A program made the position numbers and the translations under genes. The notes beneath the pieces are model-generated. The model was not told where the DNA came from. It searched no databases and saw nothing but the letters and a program-made list of their open reading frames with translations. A stretch of 64,000 nt of DNA from Pseudomonadota bacterium (GTDB taxonomy: Bacteria; Pseudomonadota; Gammaproteobacteria; Burkholderiales; Burkholderiaceae_C): contig JAFEEG010000010.1 of the NCBI GenBank assembly GCA_018241225.1, forward strand, positions 248,001 to 312,000, written 5' to 3'. Position 1 is the stretch's first letter; each line of letters starts with the position of its first letter. Shown one piece after another: positions 18,417 through 29,300 of this stretch.

Positions 18417-19571
18417 TCAGGCCTTGCCCTTGCCCGCCGACAGCGGCCGCCGGGCCAGATCCTTCACGCGCGCCGGGTCGGGGGCAAAGCCCAGCCCGGG
18501 GCGATCGGGCAGCGTGAGCCAGCCGTCCTTGGGGGTGGGCAGGCCGTCGAAGATCTGGCGCAGCATCTCGACCGCCACGTAGTGGTATTCGACCATGCCG
18601 CCGTTGGACACACCGGCATGCAGGTGCATGTTGTGGAAGGGCCAGGCGCCGCCGTTGTCGATGGGCACATTGAAGGCCTGCGCCATGCCGGCGATCTTCA
18701 GGCACTGAGAGTAGCCGCCGGAGATGGCCACGTTGGGTTGCAGCACGTCGGCCGCCTGCGCCACCAGCAGGTCGCGGAAACGGAAGGCCAGGCCCTCGTT
18801 CTGCCCGCAGGCCAGCGGAATGCGCGTGCGGCTGCGCAGCTGCGCCATCTGGCGCACGTCGTTCTGCGTGAGCGGCTCCTCGAAGAAGCTGATCTCGTAG
18901 GGCTCGATGCGCTGCGCCAGCTCGGTGGCGTGGAACAGGTCGAGGCCGCAGTTGGCGTCCACGTACAGCTTCACGTCGGGGCCCACGGCCTCGCGCACCG
19001 CGGCGACGCGGCGCACGTCTTCGGCAATCACCTCGTCGATGGGACGCGGCTCGTCGCGGCGGGCCAGGGCGTGGCCGCCGACGGTCATCTTCAGGCGCTT
19101 GAAGCCCTGTTCGACCCACAGCTTGGCCGCGGCGGCAAGCTGGTCGCGCTCGAAGAAGCCGAAGCCGAAGGTGGCATACACCGGCACGCGCTGGCGCGCA
19201 CCGCCCAGCAGGCGCCACACCGGCTGGCCCAGGGCCTGGCCCTTGAGGTCCCACAGGGCGATGTCGAGCGCGGCGATGGCATGGCTGGCGTAGCCGGTCT
19301 GGCCGCGCGGCGAGAGCAGCCAGTAGAGCTTTTCCCACAGGCGCTCGGTGGCCATGGGGTCTTCGCCGATCAAGGCGGGGCCGGCCACTTCGTTCACCGC
19401 GGCGGCAATGATCTCTTCCTCGGTGATGGCGGTCATGCCGTGGCCGACCAGGCCGTTGTCGGCCTCGATCTCGGTCAGGCACAGGGAAAGGGACGTGGTC
19501 TTGTTCAGGCCCAGCACGTCGATGGTGACTGGGATGTTCAGCGGCGTGGCGCTGACGCGGACGATCTTCAA
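18417..19571 (-). CDS. mandelate racemase/muconate lactonizing enzyme family protein
   Basis: The 384-residue enolase-superfamily enzyme has an N-terminal capping domain and a TIM barrel. 'FKRLKMTVGG' is the region of the catalytic lysine(s). 'VDANCG', 'FFEEPL' and 'GQNEG' supply the three metal ligands, and 'NGGAWPFHNMHLHAG' is at the C-terminal catalytic end. The start chosen is TTG at 19571, since GGAGA lies 5 bases before it and the product begins MKIVRVSATPLNIPV like family members; an ATG 11 codons earlier lacks a ribosome site. Dehydratase or racemase chemistry on an acid sugar or aromatic hydroxyacid is possible. It leads the operon with the Bug and AMDase-like genes. Confidence 0.85.
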   Translation of the reverse strand: MKIVRVSATPLNIPVTIDVLGLNKTTSLSLCLTEIEADNGLVGHGMTAITEEEIIAAAVNEVAGPALIGEDPMATERLWEKLYWLLSPRGQTGYASHAIAALDIALWDLKGQALGQPVWRLLGGARQRVPVYATFGFGFFERDQLAAAAKLWVEQGFKRLKMTVGGHALARRDEPRPIDEVIAEDVRRVAAVREAVGPDVKLYVDANCGLDLFHATELAQRIEPYEISFFEEPLTQNDVRQMAQLRSRTRIPLACGQNEGLAFRFRDLLVAQAADVLQPNVAISGGYSQCLKIAGMAQAFNVPIDNGGAWPFHNMHLHAGVSNGGMVEYHYVAVEMLRQIFDGLPTPKDGWLTLPDRPGLGFAPDPARVKDLARRPLSAGKGKA

Positions 19572-19649
19572 GCGTGTCTCCGTGGATGAAAGGTAGTCGC
19601 TCAAATTCTTTCATCGGGACTGCACGCGGACAATTCGGCATTGGGCCAG

Positions 19650-19676
19650 CGAGCCTTCGCGTTGCGCGAAGGCTCG
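19650..19676. repeat. perfect 12-bp inverted repeat between divergent genes
   Basis: CGAGCCTTCGCG (19650-19661), a 3-base loop TTG, and CGCGAAGGCTCG (19665-19676) form a perfect hairpin. It lies between two divergently transcribed genes, so a terminator for either is not required. It could be a regulator-binding dyad or the footprint of a small mobile repeat. No T run follows on either strand. Confidence 0.6.
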
Positions 19677-19749
19677 ACCCGTGCGGATGATTCTGAACTC
19701 CCGTAAAATCAATTCAAATATCTATTCAACAATCCATTCTTTTTCATTG

Positions 19750-21114
19750 ATGGCAGGCGCATCCCGTCAGCTTGGGTCAGAGGCTCGAATACTGCTGCGG
19801 CGCGGTCCACAGACCGCGCGCAGCCTTGTGGCGGCCCTCGGAGTGAGCCAGCCGACACTGTCTCGCGCGCTGAAGACGCTGGGCGATGACCTGGTGTCGT
19901 TTGGTGCCGCTCGATCTATTCAATATGCCTTGCGGGATTCAGCGCGTGTCGACTTGCACGCGCCTATTCATCGTGTGTCGAGCAATGGTCGCTTGATGGC
20001 ATTGGGCAGGCTCATCCCGGTCTGCCCGAGCGGTTTCGTGATGGAGCAAGGAGACGGCACCCGGCTGCACACCGAGGGCCTCCCCTGGTGGCTTTTCGAC
20101 ATGCGGCCACAGGGCTATCTGGGGCGGGCCTACAACCAGCAACATGGAGCCCGCCTGGGTCTTCCGCTCAGACTGGCCGACTGGAGCGACACCCACGTCC
20201 TGCGCGCGCTTCTTCTACAAGGCGATGACCTCCCCGGCAACTTGCTGGTGGGCGACGCCGCGCGCGAACTGTTCGTCAATGCCTCGGTGCCGGAACCCAT
20301 CGCGCTGGCAGGCAAGGAGCAGGCATACGCCGAATTGGCCGCTGCTGCGACGCGCGGGGAGCATCACGGCTCCTCGGCCGGTGGCGAGCAACCCAAGTTC
20401 ACCGCCTACGCGCAGTTGCCGGATGGGCCAGCGCACGTCATCGTCAAGTTCACGGCACTTGCGGACAATCCGGTCAGCCAGCGTTGGCGCGACCTTCTGC
20501 AGGCCGAGCACCTGGCCCTTGAAGTTCTGCGCGATCACGGCCTGGCAGCGGCGCACTCGGCCATTCACAACCATGGAGCGCAACGATTCCTGGAAGTGCG
20601 TCGATTCGATCGCGAAGGCGTGCGAGGGCGGCGCGCACTCTTCTCGATCGCGGCCCTGGACGCAGAGTTCGTAGGCAGCGCGAGCACTTGGCCGCATATC
20701 ACACGCGCGCTTGCAGACGCAGGCATCGTCCAGCCGGAATCAGTGATGGGCGCCAACGTGCTGTGGGCGTTCGGTACGCTCATCGGCAACACGGACATGC
20801 ATGGGGGCAACCTTTCGTTCATGTCAGAACACGGGCGCCCCTACCAACTCGCCCCGGCGTACGACATGACGCCCATGGCATTCGCGCCCACCGCCGGCGG
20901 CGAACTTGCTCAAAGGGAACTCTCCTTGAACATTTCCAACGACGTCCGCGCCGAGGCGTGGCACGTGGCGCTGCCCCTGGCACAAGAGTTTGTTCATCGC
21001 CTGCGGGGCAGCGGCGACTTGAGCAAGGGCTTCAAGCCCTGCGTGGCGGTGCTGAGTGACCGCGTGGCTGAAGCCGCCCAGAGAATCGCACGGCTAGAGC
21101 GGACGAGCGGCTAG
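19750..21114 (+). CDS. yjjJ: HipA-family kinase of the YjjJ type
   Basis: The 454-residue protein begins with a winged helix-turn-helix ('AARSLVAALGVSQPTLSRALKTLG', residues about 25-50) and continues into a HipA-like kinase. 'SSAGGEQPKFTAY' is the nucleotide loop, 'GNTDMHGGNLSF' the catalytic Asp/Asn region, and 'PAYDMTPMAF' the metal-binding Asp. This layout is that of YjjJ, which carries its own DNA-binding domain and has no separate HipB antitoxin; none is encoded beside it. The 19681-19749 leader is AT-rich, and an upstream in-frame GTG (19681) would include it. Its stop overlaps that of the opposing LysR gene by four bases (CTAG). Local base composition suggests horizontal acquisition. 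Confidence 0.82.
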   Translation: MAGASRQLGSEARILLRRGPQTARSLVAALGVSQPTLSRALKTLGDDLVSFGAARSIQYALRDSARVDLHAPIHRVSSNGRLMALGRLIPVCPSGFVMEQGDGTRLHTEGLPWWLFDMRPQGYLGRAYNQQHGARLGLPLRLADWSDTHVLRALLLQGDDLPGNLLVGDAARELFVNASVPEPIALAGKEQAYAELAAAATRGEHHGSSAGGEQPKFTAYAQLPDGPAHVIVKFTALADNPVSQRWRDLLQAEHLALEVLRDHGLAAAHSAIHNHGAQRFLEVRRFDREGVRGRRALFSIAALDAEFVGSASTWPHITRALADAGIVQPESVMGANVLWAFGTLIGNTDMHGGNLSFMSEHGRPYQLAPAYDMTPMAFAPTAGGELAQRELSLNISNDVRAEAWHVALPLAQEFVHRLRGSGDLSKGFKPCVAVLSDRVAEAAQRIARLERTSG

Positions 21115-22001
21115 CGGGCCGGCGCCCCCAGGTAATCCAGCACCGAGCGCGCCGCCACCGTCAGCCCCTCTACCCGCCGCACGCACAGCAGGTGCTTGCG
21201 GTGCACCCACGGCGCATCCAGCTGCAGGCAGCGCAGCTTCATGGTGGCCAGCTGCGGCGCAATGGCCGCGCGCGGCAGCAGGCCGATGCCCACGCCTTCC
21301 TCGGCCATGCGGCAGACGATGTCGAAGCTGCCCACCTGCATGCGCACCTTCAGCGGCACGCGCAGTTCGTCGGCGCTGGCGCGCAGCACGCGGAACACGG
21401 CCGTGCCTTCGCGCACCACGATGTGCTCGTGGCGCAGCATCTCGGCCACGTCGATGCGCCGGCGTCGTGCCAGCGGGTGGCGCAGGCCCACCACCACGGC
21501 AAGCTCGTCTTCGCGATAGGGCAGGCACTCCAGGCCTTCGGCCGGGGTCTGGCTTTCCAGCACGCCGATGTCGGCCAGGCCGCTGCCCACGGCCTTGGCC
21601 ACCTCGGGGCTGGTGTGTTCCTGCAAATCGATCTTCAGGCCCGGGTGCTCGCGCAGGAAGGCGCCGATCTGCGCCGGCAGGAATTGCGCAATGGCCGAGG
21701 CATTGGCCACGATGCGCACCACGCCGGCCACGCCGTGGCGAAAGTCGTCCAATTCGGCGCTCATGCGGTCCATGGCCAGCAGCACCGTGCGCGCATGGGC
21801 CAGCAACGCATGGCCCGCCGGGGTGAGCACCACGCCGCGCGCATGCCGAACCAGCAGCGGCAGTCGCGCCCGCGCCTCCAGCTCGGCAATGCGCTTGCTG
21901 GCCGCGGCCAGCGCCAGGTGGCAGCGCTTGGCGCCTTCGCTGATGCTGCCGTGGTCGGCCACGGCCACGAACAGGCGCAGCGATTTCAGGTCGTCGGACA
22001 T
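21111..22001 (-). CDS. LysR-family transcriptional regulator
   Basis: This is a 296-residue LysR protein. Its N-terminal HTH is 'LFVAVADHGSISEGAKRCHLALAAASKRIAELE' territory (residues 9-42), followed by a regulator domain with 'VGIGLLPRAAI'. ATG at 22001 lies 23 bp after the ABC exporter stop, so both may be on one transcript. That is unusual for a LysR gene controlling a divergent target. The target and effector are unknown. Confidence 0.88.
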   Translation of the reverse strand: MSDDLKSLRLFVAVADHGSISEGAKRCHLALAAASKRIAELEARARLPLLVRHARGVVLTPAGHALLAHARTVLLAMDRMSAELDDFRHGVAGVVRIVANASAIAQFLPAQIGAFLREHPGLKIDLQEHTSPEVAKAVGSGLADIGVLESQTPAEGLECLPYREDELAVVVGLRHPLARRRRIDVAEMLRHEHIVVREGTAVFRVLRASADELRVPLKVRMQVGSFDIVCRMAEEGVGIGLLPRAAIAPQLATMKLRCLQLDAPWVHRKHLLCVRRVEGLTVAARSVLDYLGAPAR

Positions 22002-22024
22002 GCTCACGTCTTCAGCCCGGCCAA

Positions 22025-23956
<1,932 letters not shown>

Positions 23957-24079
23957 GACTTCAGTCCTCCTTGGGGAGGGAGGACTTTAGCCGCGCCGGG
24001 GAAAATCCGTGGAGTTGGCCGGCAGCAGCCGGGCTCGCCCGCAGGTCGCGTTGCGGGTTGTTCACCTTTCATGAAGTGC

Positions 24080-24111
24080 TTGACTGGATACTGTATGGAT
24101 GTACAGTATCC
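24080..24111 (+). promoter_or_regulatory. SOS (LexA) box overlapping the imuA promoter
   Basis: GGATACTGTA (24086-24095) and TACAGTATCC (24102-24111) form a perfect 26-bp dyad with a 6-base centre. It includes the LexA core CTGT-N8-ACAG and matches TACTGTAT...ACAGTA at every arm position. TTGACT at 24080-24085 is a good -35 and TACAGT at 24102-24107 a plausible -10 (16-bp spacer), so LexA would cover the promoter. The imuA ATG starts 4 bases after the dyad. Confidence 0.9.
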
Positions 24112-24114
24112 ATC

Positions 24115-24939
24115 ATGGGCCTTCTTTCCCTTCCAGCTTCCTGTTTCCCCGCCGGCCAGCCGATCTGGCGCGGGGACGAGCTGGGCGCGGCCGACGCCGC
24201 CGTGGTGCCCACGGGCCATGGTGCGCTCGACGCCCAGTTGCCTGGCGGCGGCTGGCCGGTCGGCGCACTCACCGAGCTGTTGCAGGCCAGTCCGCAAGAC
24301 CACGTCTGGCAGTTGCTGCTGCCGGCGCTGGCGCAGGCGGTGCAGCAGAAGAAAAGCGCGCCCGTGGTGCTGGTGGGGGCGCCGTGCGAGCCCTTTGCCC
24401 CGGCCCTGGCGGCCGGCGGCCTGCCGCCCGAGGCCTTGCTGTGGGTGCGCAGCGAAGCCCCGGCCGCGCGCCTGTGGGCCTGCGAGCAGGCCCTGCGCTG
24501 CGCCGAGGTGGCGGCGGTGCTGGCCTGGCTGCCGCGCGCCCGGGTGGGCGAGCTGCGCCGCCTGCAACTGGCGGCGGCGCAGCACGAGTCGCTGCTGTTC
24601 GTCTTCCGGCCCGAATCGGTGGCACAGGCGGCCTCGCCGGCGCGGCTGCGGCTGCGCGTGGCGCCCTGTGCCAGCGACGCCTCGCAGATCGAGCTGCACC
24701 TGCTCAAGCGCCGCGGGCCGCCGCTGGCGGCGCCGGTCATGCTGCCGGCGCGCGGCGAACGCATGGCGGCGCTGCTGGCCGCGGCCCGGCTGCGCCGCAA
24801 GCTGCGTGCACAGCAGCAGGGCAGCGTGCTGCCGCCGCTGCCGGTGCCAGCGCCGCCCGAGGGCAACGTGGTGCGCATCGACGCATGGAAAAAGGCAGGA
24901 GGTGCGCATGCACTGGATCGCCTTGCAGTGGCTCATTGA
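24115..24939 (+). CDS. imuA: translesion synthesis-associated protein ImuA
   Basis: The 274-residue protein has the RecA-like fold of ImuA/SulA-like proteins. 'AVVPTGHGALDAQLPGGGWPVGALTELL' is the characteristic N-terminal block, and 'VLLVGAP'-type and 'VAAVLAWLPRARVGELRRLQLAAA' segments follow. ImuA works with ImuB and DnaE2 in damage-induced mutagenesis. It is directly under a strong LexA dyad. No Shine-Dalgarno precedes the ATG, and the predicted transcript start is at or one base before it, so the message may be leaderless. It overlaps imuB by 32 bp. Confidence 0.9.
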   Translation: MGLLSLPASCFPAGQPIWRGDELGAADAAVVPTGHGALDAQLPGGGWPVGALTELLQASPQDHVWQLLLPALAQAVQQKKSAPVVLVGAPCEPFAPALAAGGLPPEALLWVRSEAPAARLWACEQALRCAEVAAVLAWLPRARVGELRRLQLAAAQHESLLFVFRPESVAQAASPARLRLRVAPCASDASQIELHLLKRRGPPLAAPVMLPARGERMAALLAAARLRRKLRAQQQGSVLPPLPVPAPPEGNVVRIDAWKKAGGAHALDRLAVAH

Positions 24940-26329
24940 TGCCGGCGCAGACGTCGCCATGCCCACGCCCGAGGCGCTGGGCTGGTGGGCGCTGCGCTAC
25001 ACGCCGCACGTTACCTGGCTGGACGAAGGCCTGATGCTGGAGGTCTCGGCCTGCGAGCGGCTGTGGGGCGGGCGCTCGCAGCTCATGCGCCAGATCCTTC
25101 ACGAGAACCCCGTGGCCGGCGCCCTGCTGCGCGGCGCGCAGGGCGCCACCAGCCTGGAGGCGCTGGCTCGGTTGCGCCTGTTCGTGCGCGGCGAGAAGCG
25201 GCCGGCGCAAATGCCCGCCGGCCTGCCGCTGCACACGCTCAGCGCCGCGCGCGCTCACCTCGATCTGCTTGCGCGCATGGGTTGCCACACCTGGGGCGAG
25301 GTGGCGGCGCTGCCGCGCGGCGGGCTCGCGCGGCGCTTCGGTGCCGGGCTGCGCACCGCGCTCGACACGGCCTGGCAGCTGCGCCCCGACAGCCATGCCT
25401 GGCTGTCGCTGCCCGACGTGTTCGAGCAGAAGCTGGAGCTGCCCGCGCTGGCCGAAAACGCCAACGAGCTCATGTGGTCCGCCAACCGCCTGCTGTCGGC
25501 GCTGCAGATCTGGCTGCGCATGCGCCAGCGCGGCGTGCGCGCCTTCGAGCTGCAATGGACGCTCGATCTTCGGCGCTACAACGGCGTGGACCTGCCGCGC
25601 AACGAGCAGGTGGTGGTGCGCACCGGCCAGCCCGTGCAGGACATGGCGCACCTGCGCCGCCTGCTGTCCGAAAAGCTCGCCCTCACCACGCTGGGTGCGC
25701 CGGCCAGCTGGATCCGGCTGCGTTCGCTCGAAACCGATGCCTGGGCCGCCGCGAGCACCAGCTTCCTGCCCGAGGACAACCGCAAGGGCGACAAGCTGCA
25801 CGAGATGGTGGAGCGGCTCAGCGCGCGGCTGGGCCCGCAGCAGGTGCTGGTGCCCGCAACCCGCGCCGACCATCGCCCCGAGCAGGTGCAGGCCTGGCAG
25901 CCCGCGCTGCGCCGCAGCGGCTTCGTGGCTGCTTCGCCGGCGAAAGATCCGGCAAGGGGGGCGCAAGGCGCTGCCGCCGCGCAGCCGGTGCCGGGCCGCA
26001 AGCCCAAGGGGCAGGGGGCCTTGCCCGACCGCCAGCCCGACGCCCTCTATCCCGGCTGGCTGCTGCGCGAGCCGCTGCTGCTGGCCATGGAAGGCGAGCG
26101 GCCATGCTACGGCGGGCCGCTGCGCAAGCTCGCCGGCCCGCAGCGGGTGGAGGCCGGCTGGTGGGGCCATGGCGGACAAGAGGATGGCCAGGGCCATCTG
26201 GCGGTGCGCGACTACTACATCGCCGAGAGCCCCGAGGCCGGCCTGGTGTGGGTCTACCGCGAGCGCCCGGCCGCCAGCTTTGCCACCGGGGGCGAAGTGC
26301 GCTGGTACCTGCAGGGCCTGTATGCCTGA
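24908..26329 (+). CDS. imuB: Y-family polymerase-like protein ImuB
   Basis: The 473-residue protein is the adaptor of the ImuA-ImuB-DnaE2 mutasome. 'ALGWWALRYTPHVTWLDEGLMLEVSACERLWGG', split over the palm region, marks the family, and a little-finger-like domain follows. The acidic catalytic residues of active Y-family polymerases are not evident, as expected for ImuB. The N-terminal segment before 'ALGWWALRYTP' is only about 24 residues, much shorter than the roughly 80 I expect for ImuB proteins. AGGAGGTGCGC precedes the ATG inside imuA. The stop overlaps the dnaE2 start. Confidence 0.88.
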   Translation: MHWIALQWLIDAGADVAMPTPEALGWWALRYTPHVTWLDEGLMLEVSACERLWGGRSQLMRQILHENPVAGALLRGAQGATSLEALARLRLFVRGEKRPAQMPAGLPLHTLSAARAHLDLLARMGCHTWGEVAALPRGGLARRFGAGLRTALDTAWQLRPDSHAWLSLPDVFEQKLELPALAENANELMWSANRLLSALQIWLRMRQRGVRAFELQWTLDLRRYNGVDLPRNEQVVVRTGQPVQDMAHLRRLLSEKLALTTLGAPASWIRLRSLETDAWAAASTSFLPEDNRKGDKLHEMVERLSARLGPQQVLVPATRADHRPEQVQAWQPALRRSGFVAASPAKDPARGAQGAAAAQPVPGRKPKGQGALPDRQPDALYPGWLLREPLLLAMEGERPCYGGPLRKLAGPQRVEAGWWGHGGQEDGQGHLAVRDYYIAESPEAGLVWVYRERPAASFATGGEVRWYLQGLYA

Positions 26330-29300
26330 ATCCAGCGCCAAGCAGCGCCACCCCGCGGCGGTGCGGCCCTTGCCGCAGCCGCAACAGCCTGTGCGCGCCG
26401 GCCTGCCCGACTACGCCGAGCTGCACTGCCTGAGCAACTTCAGCTTCCAGCGCGGCGCCTCCACGCCCGAAGACCTCGTGCAGCGCGCCTACCACCTGGG
26501 CTATGCGGCGCTGGCCATCACCGACGAATGCTCGGTGGCCGGCATCGTGCGCGCCTACGTAGCCCTGCGCGACCTGCCGGGCCAGCTCGATGCCTACGAG
26601 AAGGAGCACCCGCAGGAGCCGCCCATTCCGCGCAACCCCGGTTTCCGGTTGCTCTACGGCAGCGAGTTCGACTTCGGCCGCTTCCGGCTGGTGGTGATCG
26701 CGAACGACACCGAAGGCTGGGGCAACCTGTGCGAGTTCATCACCGCGGCACGCACCACCGAGCTGCCCAAGGGCGACTACCGCGTGAGCTGGGACGGCAG
26801 CGACATGGCCTCGCTTCAGCATTGCCAGGTGCTGTTCGCGCCGCATCGCCGGCCGGGCGAGGGTGTCGATGCCGCCATGCTGCAGGCCGACCTGGCCGCG
26901 GCGCGCGCGCTGTACGGCAACAACCTGTGGCTGGCCGTGGAGCTGTTCAACGAGCTCGACGACGACTTGCACCTGGTCAGCCTGGTGCAGGCCGGCGAGC
27001 GCAGCGGCGTTGCGCTGGTGGCCGCCGGCGACGTGCACATGCATGCGCGCTCGGTCAAGCCGCTGCACGACGTGCTCACGGCGGTACGCCAGGGAAGGTC
27101 CGTGGCCGAATGCGGCTTCGCGCTGCAGGCCAACGCCGAGCGCCACTTGCGCCAGCGCATGCGCCTGGCCGAGATCCACCTGCCCGACATGCTGGCCAAC
27201 ACGCTGGCGGTGGCGGATCGCTGCCATTTCGATCCCGCCGTGATCCGCGAGAACTACAAGTACCCGCTGGAAACCGTCGGCGCGCAAGAGTCGCCTTCGC
27301 AGGCCCTGGCGCGCAAGACATGGGCCGGCGCACAAGAGCGCTACCCGGGTGGCATTCCGCAAATGGTGCGGCTGCAGATCGAGAAGGAACTCGCGCTGAT
27401 CCACGAGCTGGAGTACGAGATGTTCTTCCTCACGGTGGACGACATCGTGCGTTATGCGCGCTCGCAGAAAATCCTGTGCCAGGGGCGCGGCTCCTCGGCC
27501 AACTCGGCCGTGTGCTTCTGCCTGGGCATTACCGCCATCGATCCCATCCGGGGCACGCTTCTCTTCGAGCGCTTTCTCAGTCGCCACCGCAAGGAGCCGC
27601 CCGACATCGACGTCGACTTCGAGCACCAGCGGCGCGAGGAAGTCATCCAGTACATCTACGGGAAATACGGGCGCGAGCGTGCCGCCATTGCCGCGGTGGT
27701 CATCTGCTATCGCTCGCGCAGCGCCCTGCGCGACGTGGGCAAGGCGCTGGGCGTGGACGAGCGGCTGGTGGACGAGTTCGCGAAAGACCATTACTGGTTC
27801 GACGACGCCATCTGCGGCGAGCAACTGCAGGCTGCCGCCGAGCGCGCGGGCGTGGAAGAAGACGAATTCAAGCTGGTGCAGTGGATCGAGATGACGCAGC
27901 GCGTGAAGGGCTTTCCGCGCCACCTGAGCCAGCACGTGGGCGGCTTCGTGCTCACCCACACCAGGCTCACGCGCCTGGTGCCGGTGGAAAAGGCCTCGAT
28001 GAAAGACCGCTCGGTCATCCAGTGGGAAAAGGACGACCTGGAGGCCATCGGCATGCTCAAGGTGGACGTGCTGGCCCTGGGCATGCTCAGCGCCATCCGG
28101 CGCGGGCTGGAGCTCATGAACCACTGGCGCGGCACGGCCGTGCAGATGTACCAGGTGCCCAGCGACGACGAGAAGGTGTTCGACATGATCTGCGACGCCG
28201 ACACCATCGGCGTGTTCCAGATCGAGAGCCGCGCGCAGATGTCGATGCTGCCGCGCCTGAAGCCCCGCACCTACGAGGACCTGGTGATCGAGGTGGCCAT
28301 CGTGCGGCCCGGCCCCATCCAGGGCGGCATGGTGCATCCGTACCTCAAGGCGCGCGAGCGCATCGCCAAGGGCCTGGAGATCCAGTACGAAAAGGACGAG
28401 CTGCGCCCCGCGCTGGAGCGCACGCTGGGCGTGCCGATCTTCCAGGAACAGGTGATGCAGATCGCCATGATCGCGGCGCGCTTTTCCGCCGACGAGGCAG
28501 ACCAGCTGCGCCGCGCCATGGCCGCCTGGAAGCGCAAGGGCGGTCTCGACAAGTTCCACGGCAAGCTGGTGCAGGGCATGGTGGCCAACGGCTACAAGGA
28601 GGCCTTCGCCGAGGCCATCTTCAAGCAGGTGATGGGCTTTGGCGACTACGGCTTTCCGGAAAGCCACGCCGCCAGCTTTGCGCTGCTGGTCACGGTGAGC
28701 AGCTGGCTCAAGCACTACGAGCCTGCCTGCTTCCTGGCCGCGCTGCTCGACGCGCAACCCATGGGTTTCTACAGCCCCTCGCAACTGGTGCAGGACGCGC
28801 GGCGCCACGGCGTGGAAGTGCGGCCGGTGGACGTGAACTGCAGCCGCATCGAGACCACGATCGAAGCGCGAGCGAGCGATGCGCCACGCATGCCCAGCGG
28901 CACCAGCGAGCGCTATGTCCAGCGCCTGGGCAACGAGAACCAGCCGGCGGTTCGGCTGGGCCTGAGCCGTGTCGGCGGCCTGAGCGATGCCGGCGCACAG
29001 CGCATCGTCGATGCGCGCAGCCAGGGGCCTTTTTCCAGCACCGAAGACCTGGCCCTGCGCGCCGAGCTCGACACCCGCGACATGGGCGCGCTGGCCGCGG
29101 CCGATGCGCTGGCCTCGCTCTCGGGCCATCGTCGCCAGCAGGTGTGGGACGCCACCGCGCAGCGCCGCGCGCCGCCGCTGCTCAGGGGCGTGCCCATCAA
29201 CGAGGCCTCGCTGGCACTGCCGGCTGCCAGCGAAGGCGAAGAGATCGTGGGCGACTACGCCTCGCTGGGCCTCACCTTGCGCAGCCACCCGCTGGCGCTG

